From: Chitinophagaceae bacterium
Lineage (GTDB): Bacteria > Bacteroidota > Bacteroidia > Chitinophagales > Chitinophagaceae
Assembly: GCA_014879565.1 (NCBI GenBank)
Contig: JACSRW010000025.1
Coordinates: forward strand, 62,001-126,000
Length of the DNA: 64,000 nucleotides
Direction: 5' to 3'
Shown here: piece after piece, positions 38,876 through 46,718 of the stretch
Position numbering within the stretch: the stretch's first letter is position 1
Layout: the number at the start of each line of letters is the position of its first letter
Translations under genes and position numbers: made by a program
Notes under the pieces: model-generated
Seen by the model: only the letters and a program-made list of their open reading frames with translations
Database searches by the model: none
Told to the model about the DNA's origin: nothing

Positions 38876-38982
38876 ATTCTATATCCGGAAGAGTGGACAG
38901 ATGTAAGTTACACAATCCCGGGCTACCGGCCATCACTGATTTGTATCCTGATATATGGTACATTCGTTTTTAAATATTCTCC

Positions 38983-40203
38983 ATGAAATGGTTGCTTCCC
39001 TTTGTTTTTGCCGGATGGATACTTTCCTGTGCCACTAACCGGCAGACCGCTGTTACCCTTCCCTCCGGACCGTCCATGCTTACCGGGGCTGAACAAACAG
39101 AAAAATACTTTCCCCTGCTTTCCGGGAAACGCGTAGCCATCATGGCCAATCCCACCAGTATCATTGGCCAGACACACCTGGTTGACAGCCTGCACCGGGC
39201 CGGCATCCGCGTGGTGAAAATCTTCGGCCCCGAACATGGTTTCCGTGGAAATGCCAGTGCGGGTGTGGCCGTAGCGGATGAAAAGGATTCCGCAACAGGG
39301 ATTCCGGTCATATCCCTTTATGGCAAAAAAAACAAACCCACAGCTGCCGATATGGCTGATGTAGACATCCTGCTTTATGATCTGCAGGATGTGGGTTGCC
39401 GGTTTTATACCAATATCAATGCCCTGGCCAGACTGATGGAAGCCTGTGCGGAGAACAATAAAGAAATGCTGATTCTGGACCGGCCCAATCCCAATGGCTA
39501 CCTGATTGACGGTCCCGTGCTGGATATGAATCTAAAATCCGGTATCGGGATGTTTCCGCTGCCCATTTCTCATGGATTGACAGTTGGTGAATTTGCCCTG
39601 ATGGCCAATGGAGAAGGATGGCTGAAGGACCGTATGAAGTGCAAACTCACGATCATCCCCGTTGCCAATTATACCCATGAAATGTCCTATACCCTGCCGG
39701 TAAAACCTTCGCCCAACCTGAATACCCAACAAGCCATTCTGCTTTACCCCTCCACCTGCCTGTTTGAAGGCACTTACCTGAACCATGGCCGGGGCACTTA
39801 TTTTCCTTTTACTGTTATCGGCAGCCCTGAACTGAAAGGGAAATTCAGTTTCTCCTATACACCGACCGGGATTAAAGGCATGGCGGAAACCCCTCTTTTT
39901 ATGAACGAGGTTTGTTATGGACTTGATTTGCGAAATTATCCCGTGGAAGAATTCCGTAAGACCCGTCAGATTAACCTGACCTGGATGAAGGAACTCTTCG
40001 CTGCCATACCTGATAAAGAGAAATTTTTCAACAGCAGCCTGAGCAAAGAAATGGGCAATATAGACAAACTCTCCGGCTCTGCACTTTTCCGCCGGCAGAT
40101 CATGGAATCTGTTCCCGAAAAAGACATCCGTGCCAGTTGGGAGCCCGCTTTATCTGCCTACAAAAAAATGCGGCTGCAATACCTCCTTTACCCGGATCGC
40201 TAA
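38983..40203 (+). CDS. Exo-beta-N-acetylmuramidase NamZ-like (DUF1343, GH171)
   Basis: 406 residues; signal peptide with lipobox-like WILSCAT, so probably a lipoprotein. The DUF1343 signature runs through the body: VAIMANPTSI, KIFGPEHGFRG, IPVISLYG, LLYDLQDVGCRFYTNI, LDRPNPNGYLIDGP, and FEGTYLNHGRGT. Family members such as Bacillus NamZ remove terminal MurNAc from the non-reducing end of peptidoglycan fragments. Here it stands alone, without the amidase or NagZ genes that accompany it in other species. It probably acts in the periplasm in wall recycling. Confidence 0.86.
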   Translation: MKWLLPFVFAGWILSCATNRQTAVTLPSGPSMLTGAEQTEKYFPLLSGKRVAIMANPTSIIGQTHLVDSLHRAGIRVVKIFGPEHGFRGNASAGVAVADEKDSATGIPVISLYGKKNKPTAADMADVDILLYDLQDVGCRFYTNINALARLMEACAENNKEMLILDRPNPNGYLIDGPVLDMNLKSGIGMFPLPISHGLTVGEFALMANGEGWLKDRMKCKLTIIPVANYTHEMSYTLPVKPSPNLNTQQAILLYPSTCLFEGTYLNHGRGTYFPFTVIGSPELKGKFSFSYTPTGIKGMAETPLFMNEVCYGLDLRNYPVEEFRKTRQINLTWMKELFAAIPDKEKFFNSSLSKEMGNIDKLSGSALFRRQIMESVPEKDIRASWEPALSAYKKMRLQYLLYPDR

Positions 40204-40320
40204 CCGGAATGAACCATAGATACTAAAACCCTGACCCCTCTCAAACGGAACACTGACTTTCGGCATCCGGCAATGCATTTTTACGGGTAAAACCTTAGCC
40301 TGTTTACTGGAATATTTCAT

Positions 40321-40344
40321 TCCGGTAGTGCAATTACTACCGGA
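40321..40344 (+). terminator. Hairpin downstream of the NamZ-like gene
   Basis: Perfect 9-bp stem (TCCGGTAGT 40321-40329 with 40336-40344) and 6-base loop, followed by TTATTATG. The U tract is weak, so a terminator role is tentative. It is 118 bases after the NamZ stop. Confidence 0.45.
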
Positions 40345-40413
40345 TTATTATGAAGGATACTACCTCGTCCGGCTGCAGGAATTCATTCCTTTGTATCATC
40401 AAATCCGATACCA

Positions 40414-40527
40414 ATGAAAACCCGGCTTAGCCGTAACCGTATCCAAATCCGACCCTGTGAAAAACCGGCCCCTGTGAAAAATTCCGACCCTGTAAAAAAC
40501 AAATCCGTACCCGGCCTGAAAACCTGA
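40414..40527 (+). CDS. Possible 37-residue basic peptide with internal repeats
   Basis: ATG at 40414, stop at 40525-40527, ten bases before the HATPase ORF. The peptide is strongly basic (11 Lys/Arg among 37) and contains the repeated units KPAPVKN, SDPVKN, KSVP. The repeats arise from three ~18-base imperfect DNA repeats (40449-40500), so this may be low-complexity DNA and not a gene. Position just upstream of a small gene is the main argument in favour. Confidence 0.3.
   Translation: MKTRLSRNRIQIRPCEKPAPVKNSDPVKNKSVPGLKT
40449..40500. repeat. Three imperfect ~18-bp tandem repeats
   Basis: Three consecutive copies of the theme CCGaCCCTGTgAAAAA start at about 40449, 40465 and 40484. The rest of the 333-base gap (40204-40536) holds the hairpin at 40321-40344, the small basic ORF and nothing else I can identify. 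Confidence 0.6.
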
Positions 40528-40536
40528 AACTTCCTT

Positions 40537-40974
40537 ATGAAAACAGCAATGACCAACAAGGAGTCCGAAAAAATGCCGGCGACATTCCCTTTGAAAAAAC
40601 TCGTCAATGCCCTGATCGCAGTTAAACTGGATGAGGGAGTCAGGAAGAGCAGTTTTTTTATTAATGAAATTAAAGAAACGGTTACCCTGAATGCCGACCG
40701 GCAGGTGGTTAGTAATGTACTGGATCATTTACTCCGGAACGTACTTTATGAAACAAACAAAACCTGTATCCGTATTTCCGCCAAAATCTACAGCCATGTG
40801 CTGCTGATTCATATCTGCGGCAACCAGGAAGAAAAATGTCTTTCGGCTGGACTGATAGGGGATGATATACGGAAAGAAGCGAGCCGGATTGGCGGCTTTG
40901 TCGGCCTGACCCGGTTGGAAAAGAAAAGAATGGTGATCGCTTTCAGCTTTCCGAATCTGCCTGCAGCAGCCTGA
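40537..40974 (+). CDS. Small orphan protein resembling a degenerate histidine-kinase ATPase domain
   Basis: 145 residues, no signal peptide or membrane span. Residues ~50-110 follow the start of a HATPase_c fold: LNADRQVVSNVLDHLLRNVLYET corresponds to the N-box helix, then a strand TCIRISAKIYSHVLLIHICG where the G1 box would be. The DxGxG and GxGL motifs are missing, and no phosphoacceptor helix precedes. It therefore cannot act as a normal kinase; a binding or anti-sigma-like regulator is conceivable. It sits between a small basic ORF and a strong terminator, apparently as its own unit. I do not know a named family. Confidence 0.6.
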   Translation: MKTAMTNKESEKMPATFPLKKLVNALIAVKLDEGVRKSSFFINEIKETVTLNADRQVVSNVLDHLLRNVLYETNKTCIRISAKIYSHVLLIHICGNQEEKCLSAGLIGDDIRKEASRIGGFVGLTRLEKKRMVIAFSFPNLPAAA

Positions 40975-40992
40975 AGCATACAGGTTAACCAG

Positions 40993-41029
40993 AAAAAACC
41001 GGGATAACGGAAGTTGCCCCGGTTTTTTT
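40993..41029 (+). terminator. Intrinsic terminator after the orphan HATPase gene
   Basis: AAAAAACCGGG (40993-41003) pairs with CCCGGTTTTTT (41018-41028), ending in a run of seven T. The A-rich upstream arm makes it potentially bidirectional. It is 18 bases after the stop at 40974. Confidence 0.8.
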
Positions 41030-41189
41030 GTATTTTTTGCCCATTAAGTAAGGTACAAACAATCATTTCAGGGGTATAAAACCCTCTCTGTTGTCCCCGG
41101 CCCGGTAAGAGCCGTTTTTTTCCCCGGCCTCCATTTTTTTTATTAACGGCTACAGCTGTAATAGCTGATTTTCCTATCTTGTCCGCCTT

Positions 41190-43403
41190 ATGCCGTTCAG
41201 ATTACTACTTACGCTGATCAGTACCCTGTTTTTGCAGGCGCTGTATGCGCAGGATGCATCTGTATTTCGCCCCGACAGCAACCGGCGTGAACTCAGGGCC
41301 CATCCCGCGAAAGACCTTATCCGGGTAGATGGCCGGCTGGATGAAAAAGACTGGAAGCAAGGCAGTACTGAAATTCCTTTTATTCAAATCGAACCGCTGC
41401 AGGGAGCGCCTGCCGGACTGGAAACAAAAATCAGGGCAGTATATAACAGGCAGTACCTTTATTTCGGCGTTTTCTGCCGGGACTCTCTTGGGAAAAAAGC
41501 AATCCGGGCCACTGACTTCAGAAGAGACTTCAGTCCCCGCCAGCATGACCATATTGGCATTTCCTTTGACGGCTTCAATGATAACAGGAACTCCATGGCC
41601 CTTTACAGCAACGCCTATGGGGTGCAGCGGGACCTGCTCAATTTTGATGATCTGTATACCGACCTTGACTGGGACGGGCTCTGGAAAGTACGTACACACC
41701 GGACCGATTCGGGCTGGTACGCGGAAATAGCTGTTCCCTGGCAAACGCTTCGTTATCCTCGGAAAAAAGACAGTCTGCAAACCTGGGGATTTAATGTTTA
41801 CCGGAACCGGCGGCTCAGCAATGAGATCAGCGCATTTTCCGCCTATCCGCGTTCCTTTTCCTTTTTACGTATGGCATATTCCGGGCTGCTGACCAATTTG
41901 CAGCCTCCTCCCCCATCACGTAATCTCAGAATACAGCCTTTTATTCTTGGCTCCTACGATCAATACCGGAACAATCCTTCTTCGGTACCGGATAAATCTG
42001 CTTTCCGTTATGGAGGGGATGTAAAATGGGCCATCACGCCGCATAGTATACTTGACCTTACATTTAATACAGACTTTGCCCAGGCCGATGCAGACCGCCA
42101 GGTAAATAATGTCACCCGTTTCTCGGTGTTTTTCCCGGAAAGAAGACAGTTTTTTCTTGAAAATGCCTCCTTGTTTGGTACCGGGGTGGCCCCCGGTGAA
42201 GACCTCTCTGGCGGCAGCATGCGTATCCAGCCCTTTTTCAGCCGCCGTATTGGCCTTGACAATACGGGTAACCCGATTCCGATTGATGCCGGCGGCCGGT
42301 TTGTTTACCGGTCATCCAGAACTAACCTGGGAGCAATGCTGATGCGGCAGCAGGCAAACGCAGGTACGCCGGCCACTAATTTTTTTATCGGTCGGTTTTC
42401 GCAGAATCTTGGCCGGCTTAACCGGATGGGAGCTCTGGTAACCGCCAAACAAAACAGCGGAGGTCATAATATTGTCAGCACAGTGGATGGCTTTTTCCGC
42501 CTCAGTGAATCCCACCAGCTGAATATGATGCTGAGCCATTCCGGCAGCAACCGCAGTAACGGGCAGGGTTTTGCCGGATTTGCCCAATATTATTATGTGT
42601 CAAATCAATGGAAATTCTGGTGGACCCAGTCTTTTGTAACTAAAAATTATAACCCGGAGACAGGCTTTGTATCACGGACGGATGTCATTGCCACCACACC
42701 GGGTGTCTTCTGGTATTACCGGGGCCGCCACCTCCCGTTTCCTAAACTGATCCGGGCTTTTGAACCCGGTGCCTGGATGGAAATGTATCACCAGGCCTCC
42801 ACCGGCCAGCTCACAGAAAGGACCCTGTCTTTTAACCCGGTCTGGTTCAATTTCCAGCAGGGCGGATACCTCGGTTATATTATTAACCACAATTTCCAGC
42901 AACTGACCGAAACATTTTCCCCGCTTGGCGTAGACATATTACCCGGAAAATACCGCTACTTCACTCACCAGGTCTATTACAGTACCGATCCTTCCCGCAA
43001 AATCAGCGGGGGGCTGGATTACAATTTTGGCGCTTATTACAATGGCAAACTGCGTACTGCCAATCTGCGTCTGCAGCTTTCTCCCTCTCCCCATTTCAGC
43101 CTGCTGACACAGTACAATGTCAATCAGTTTGAAGAAGTAGGCACCCCGGTTACCAGCAAAACCGTCAGCCTGTACAGTTTTTCAGGCCGCCTGGCCCTGA
43201 ATCCCCGGATACAACTGATCGGATTTTACCAGCGTAACTCTGAAAACAACCTGGGAAACTATAATATCCGCTTCTCCTGGGAATACGAGCCCCTCTCCTA
43301 TATTTATATTGTTTTTAATCACCGTGGATTTGACAATACACAAAACAAAAGACAGACTGAAGATCATTCCATTATCAAACTCAGCTACCTCAAACAGCTC
43401 TGA
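41190..43403 (+). CDS. DUF5916 protein with CBM9-like N-terminal domain
   Basis: 737 residues with a signal peptide (ending ALYAQ). Residues ~40-220 are a CBM9-like sandwich (IRVDGRLDEKDW, TKIRAVYNRQYLYFGVFCRDS, DHIGISFDGFNDNRNSMALYSNAYGVQRD). The rest is DUF5916, with LTFNTDFAQADADRQVNNVTRFSVFFPERRQFFLENA and many alternating strands ending in a barrel-like pattern, suggesting an outer-membrane location. Members are common in Bacteroidota but their role is not established; carbohydrate or peptide handling is often suggested. It stands alone between a terminator and the lipoprotein gene. A weak TATCTTG at 41175-41181 could be a promoter with almost no leader. Confidence 0.82.
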   Translation: MPFRLLLTLISTLFLQALYAQDASVFRPDSNRRELRAHPAKDLIRVDGRLDEKDWKQGSTEIPFIQIEPLQGAPAGLETKIRAVYNRQYLYFGVFCRDSLGKKAIRATDFRRDFSPRQHDHIGISFDGFNDNRNSMALYSNAYGVQRDLLNFDDLYTDLDWDGLWKVRTHRTDSGWYAEIAVPWQTLRYPRKKDSLQTWGFNVYRNRRLSNEISAFSAYPRSFSFLRMAYSGLLTNLQPPPPSRNLRIQPFILGSYDQYRNNPSSVPDKSAFRYGGDVKWAITPHSILDLTFNTDFAQADADRQVNNVTRFSVFFPERRQFFLENASLFGTGVAPGEDLSGGSMRIQPFFSRRIGLDNTGNPIPIDAGGRFVYRSSRTNLGAMLMRQQANAGTPATNFFIGRFSQNLGRLNRMGALVTAKQNSGGHNIVSTVDGFFRLSESHQLNMMLSHSGSNRSNGQGFAGFAQYYYVSNQWKFWWTQSFVTKNYNPETGFVSRTDVIATTPGVFWYYRGRHLPFPKLIRAFEPGAWMEMYHQASTGQLTERTLSFNPVWFNFQQGGYLGYIINHNFQQLTETFSPLGVDILPGKYRYFTHQVYYSTDPSRKISGGLDYNFGAYYNGKLRTANLRLQLSPSPHFSLLTQYNVNQFEEVGTPVTSKTVSLYSFSGRLALNPRIQLIGFYQRNSENNLGNYNIRFSWEYEPLSYIYIVFNHRGFDNTQNKRQTEDHSIIKLSYLKQL

Positions 43404-43515
43404 CAAAACTGTTCCTGATTATTATCATTGGTTTTCCCTGTAAACAGGATGTAATATTTGACAAGTGAATAGTTCCCTGAAGTGGAAGGGTATTTATCTC
43501 CTTAAATCCACTGCC

Positions 43516-45168
43516 ATGTACACCCGTTTTCAAAGGGCGGGTATCGGAATATTTTTCCTTTCCCTGCTGTTTTTTCTTTTCAGTTCCTGCCAGCGCTTTT
43601 TTATGCCGGTAAAGCAAAAAACCGAAACGGCGGCTGAAAAAGCCGGAACCATCAACACCTTCCGGCATCATAAATATTTTATACTTCACGAAGGAGACAA
43701 GATGTTTTCCATGAAAGAAATCACTGTAAACGAGGACAGTTTTACACTCCGCGCGAACCTGGGTGAAGTTGACCCGGAACATCTGCTGTATATAACCCCC
43801 CGGAAAAATCAGTTCCGGTATTCAAATGACGGGAAAGACATACTCAATGAAGTACATATTTTCATAACCGACGATAACAAACCGGATTTGCTGGGTTACC
43901 GGGTAATCCCTTTATCACATATTGAAAAGATTGAAGTCATCGAGGAGGACAGCAAAAAAACCAGGTCCAGTTATATACTGGGCGGACTGGGCATCGGTTT
44001 GGGTGTTCTTGTTTTAACGGGAGTTATCGTGGCCCTGACAAAAAGTTCATGTCCCTTTATCAGTGTACATGACGGAACTGGCTATCAATTACAGGGAGAA
44101 TTATTTGGCGGGGCTGTTTACCCGAATCTGGAAAGAGCGGATTTCGTCCCTTTAAGAGCGGGTCCTGTCAATGGCCGGATTGAAATAAAAATCAGCAATG
44201 AACTGAAAGAAAGACAGTACACCAATTTTACCGACCTGTTGATTGCTGAACACCCGCTTGGTACCGAAGTTGCTGCTTCCCCTGAAGGGAAAATCTACCA
44301 GTTTAACCAGCTGCTTCCGCCTCTTTCAGCCACACTTAATAAATACCAGGATTGCCTGGAAGAGGTTATCCACCGGGATACCCGTTACTGCAGCTTCAAT
44401 GATTCGGGCAGCCGGGACGGAATTAATAAGCTGGAACTGGTTTTCGCGGTACCGGAAAAGACCGGGCAGGCCTGTTTACTCATCCAGTGTAAAAATGACT
44501 ACTGGTTTGACTATCTGTATGGGGAATTTACCCGCAAGTTTGGTTCCGGTTACATCGACTGGCAGCAGAAACAAAGAAACAAGCCCGCTTCAGAAATTTA
44601 CCGCTGGATGGAGGAACAGGAAATCCCGTTACGCATATCCGTTTCCAACGGGGAAAGCTGGACGGACTGTATTTCCCTGAAAACAGTTGGTCCGCTGGCT
44701 CACCGGCTTATTGCGGTGCCCTTGCCTGCTGATAAAACTGAAGGAAATCAGTTAAAAATCAGGCTGACCACCGGGTTTCGGTTTTGGGAACTTGACTATG
44801 CAGCGATTGACTTTAACAGCACATTGACAGACGATCCTGTCAGGATAAAACCAATAAAAGCAGTGGATGAGAACGGCAGTTCAGTTATGGGTGCACTGGC
44901 TGCATCTGACAGTCTGTACCTGGAACAACCGGAAGTGGGCCAGTACGCGGAAATAAGCTATCCATGGAACAAAACTGCCCGACCCGGATATCAATGGAGT
45001 TACTTCCTGCATACCAGTGGTTATTATGAACCGGTTCGGAATTACCAGGGTGATATACAAAGCGAAGCCCTGCTGAAATTCAGGGAACCGGCATCCCTGA
45101 GCCGGTTTAGTGTGGAACGATTTAAACAAATACCCCATGAATATATAATTGCCCTGAATAATCGCTGA
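43516..45168 (+). CDS. Lipoprotein of unknown function paired with a radical SAM gene
   Basis: ATG at 43516 gives 550 residues; a GTG 51 bases upstream is less likely. The signal peptide ends in a lipobox-like LFSSCQR, so C26 is probably lipidated. A second hydrophobic helix occurs at ~160-182 (YILGGLGIGLGVLVLTGVIVAL), followed at once by SSCPFISVHDGTGYQLQGELFGGAVYPNLERADFVPL. This CPF-x4-DG-x7-GE-x-GGA stretch resembles a recurrent motif in uncharacterized bacterial proteins; downstream segments (RQYTNFTDLLIAEHPLGTEV) are beta-rich. Function is unknown. It lies 30 bases before the radical SAM gene on the same strand, so the two are probably co-expressed and may interact. Confidence 0.7.
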   Translation: MYTRFQRAGIGIFFLSLLFFLFSSCQRFFMPVKQKTETAAEKAGTINTFRHHKYFILHEGDKMFSMKEITVNEDSFTLRANLGEVDPEHLLYITPRKNQFRYSNDGKDILNEVHIFITDDNKPDLLGYRVIPLSHIEKIEVIEEDSKKTRSSYILGGLGIGLGVLVLTGVIVALTKSSCPFISVHDGTGYQLQGELFGGAVYPNLERADFVPLRAGPVNGRIEIKISNELKERQYTNFTDLLIAEHPLGTEVAASPEGKIYQFNQLLPPLSATLNKYQDCLEEVIHRDTRYCSFNDSGSRDGINKLELVFAVPEKTGQACLLIQCKNDYWFDYLYGEFTRKFGSGYIDWQQKQRNKPASEIYRWMEEQEIPLRISVSNGESWTDCISLKTVGPLAHRLIAVPLPADKTEGNQLKIRLTTGFRFWELDYAAIDFNSTLTDDPVRIKPIKAVDENGSSVMGALAASDSLYLEQPEVGQYAEISYPWNKTARPGYQWSYFLHTSGYYEPVRNYQGDIQSEALLKFREPASLSRFSVERFKQIPHEYIIALNNR

Positions 45169-45198
45169 CGGTTTAGTTAATAATAAAATGCGGCTACA

Positions 45199-46467
45199 AT
45201 GAATTATCGGATGAACAGTAAACCGGCACAAACAATAATTTATGGCTGGAAAAGAAAATGGCTGGACTGGCGGCTGAAAATACATTTAATGCAGATCGCC
45301 CTGAGTTGTTACAAATCATGGCACGAAGCCATACAGGTTGTACGTTCACTGGTCAGATTTAAACAAACTGTAAACGGGCATAAAAATCTGCGGCGTTGTG
45401 CCCGGACGGGTAGCAGGTATTATTTCGGTCCGTTTATACCCGGCTTCCCCTCTTCCTGTTTTGACCGGTATATCCGCACGGAGTTTGCCCGTTTTGGCAA
45501 TCATCATCAACCGGTAAATAATTTACAGGTTCTTCAAATTGCCATCACCAGCCGCTGTCCGCTGAGATGTGAACATTGTTTTGAATGGGACAACCTGAAT
45601 AAAGAGGATCCATTCAGTACGGAACAATTGAAATATATCATCCGGAAATTCAGGGAAGCGGGACTGGCACAGGTACATCTTACCGGAGGAGAGCCACTTA
45701 TTAAAATGGACCGGGTTTGTGAGCTGATAAGGGATGGAGCTCCTGAGACGGAATATTATATCTATACATCCGGTTGCAACCTTTCACTGGAAAACGCAAG
45801 GCGGCTGAAAGAAGCCGGAGCCACCGGTGTTATCATCAGCCTGGATCATCACGCAGAAACCGAACACAATACCTTCCGGGGATCAGAACGGGCTTATGAA
45901 TACGCTATTAACGGGGTGCGTAACTCCGCAAAAGCAGGATTAGTTATGGCCCTGTCCTTATGTGTAACCCACCGTTTCCTGAGCCTGTATAACCTGGATC
46001 AATACGCCCGGCTCGCCAAAAAAATGGGGGTTTCGTTTGTTCAGCTGCTTGAACCAAAAGCAACCGGCCATTATGCAAATTCAGCCGTAACATTAAGGCC
46101 GGATGAAATACAATTACTGGAAAATTTCTACCAATATATAAACCAGAGCCCCCGCTACCGGAATTATCCTGTTTTCCTGTATCCGGGTTATCATCAGCGG
46201 AGAGTGGGTTGTATGATGGCAGGTAACAGAATACTGTATATTGATTCTGCCGGTAAAATTGACGCCTGTCCATTCTGCCAGAATCATGCGGCAGATGCAA
46301 GAACCTTACTTAACGGCAAATTACAGGTAACCGATATTTATACCGGCCCCTGTCCGGAATTTGGAACCGGACTTAAAACATTCGCGGCAGAAAAATTACC
46401 CCGGCAAAAAACGACCAGTAATTCTTATCACGGGGAGCTAAAGAGAAAATCCATGCTTTCAGAATAG
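45199..46467 (+). CDS. Radical SAM protein with SPASM/twitch-like C-terminus
   Basis: 422 residues. The radical SAM cluster motif is C-x3-C-x2-C in RCPLRCEHC (~118-126), followed by LTGGEPL for SAM binding. The C-terminal part shows C-x13-G-x4-C-x2-C (GCMMAG...SAGKIDACPFC) and a later GPCPEFG, which fits an auxiliary iron-sulfur cluster of SPASM or twitch type. Such enzymes usually modify peptides or mature other proteins. An N-terminal ~100-residue extension is basic and helical (KRKWLDWRLKIHLMQIALSCYKSW). No standard RiPP precursor is evident, and the closest partner is the lipoprotein 30 bases upstream. The substrate is unknown. Confidence 0.85.
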   Translation: MNYRMNSKPAQTIIYGWKRKWLDWRLKIHLMQIALSCYKSWHEAIQVVRSLVRFKQTVNGHKNLRRCARTGSRYYFGPFIPGFPSSCFDRYIRTEFARFGNHHQPVNNLQVLQIAITSRCPLRCEHCFEWDNLNKEDPFSTEQLKYIIRKFREAGLAQVHLTGGEPLIKMDRVCELIRDGAPETEYYIYTSGCNLSLENARRLKEAGATGVIISLDHHAETEHNTFRGSERAYEYAINGVRNSAKAGLVMALSLCVTHRFLSLYNLDQYARLAKKMGVSFVQLLEPKATGHYANSAVTLRPDEIQLLENFYQYINQSPRYRNYPVFLYPGYHQRRVGCMMAGNRILYIDSAGKIDACPFCQNHAADARTLLNGKLQVTDIYTGPCPEFGTGLKTFAAEKLPRQKTTSNSYHGELKRKSMLSE

Positions 46468-46556
46468 CTGATCATCACGCCTAAAGGGGAAATACGTACT
46501 TTTACGATTGCCATTCCATTTTTACCCTCATACCTGCATAAGTATTTACCATCATT

Positions 46557-46718
46557 ATGACAGAAATCTTTACACCAGTCTGCAGGTGGCTGGGTAATTT
46601 TATTTCCAGCTGTCCGTTAAGCAGTTGTAAATCCACCCCCGATGAAAGCCAGGAAACTTGTCATCTTCTTACTGTTCTTCCTTTTTTTCATTTTTGCCTT
46701 CTTTTTGTGGGAATTTAA
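46557..46718 (+). CDS. Possible small Cys-rich peptide (53 codons) overlapping the hybrid kinase start
   Basis: ATG at 46557 opens a frame beginning MTEIFTPVCRWLGNFISSC with Cys at 9, 19, 24, 35 and 47. It starts 90 bases after the radical SAM gene and overlaps the hybrid kinase gene by 77 bases in another frame. A peptide partner for the radical SAM enzyme is conceivable, but the C-terminal third is simply the out-of-frame kinase signal-anchor coding sequence. Treat as speculative. Confidence 0.18.
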   Translation: MTEIFTPVCRWLGNFISSCPLSSCKSTPDESQETCHLLTVLPFFHFCLLFVGI

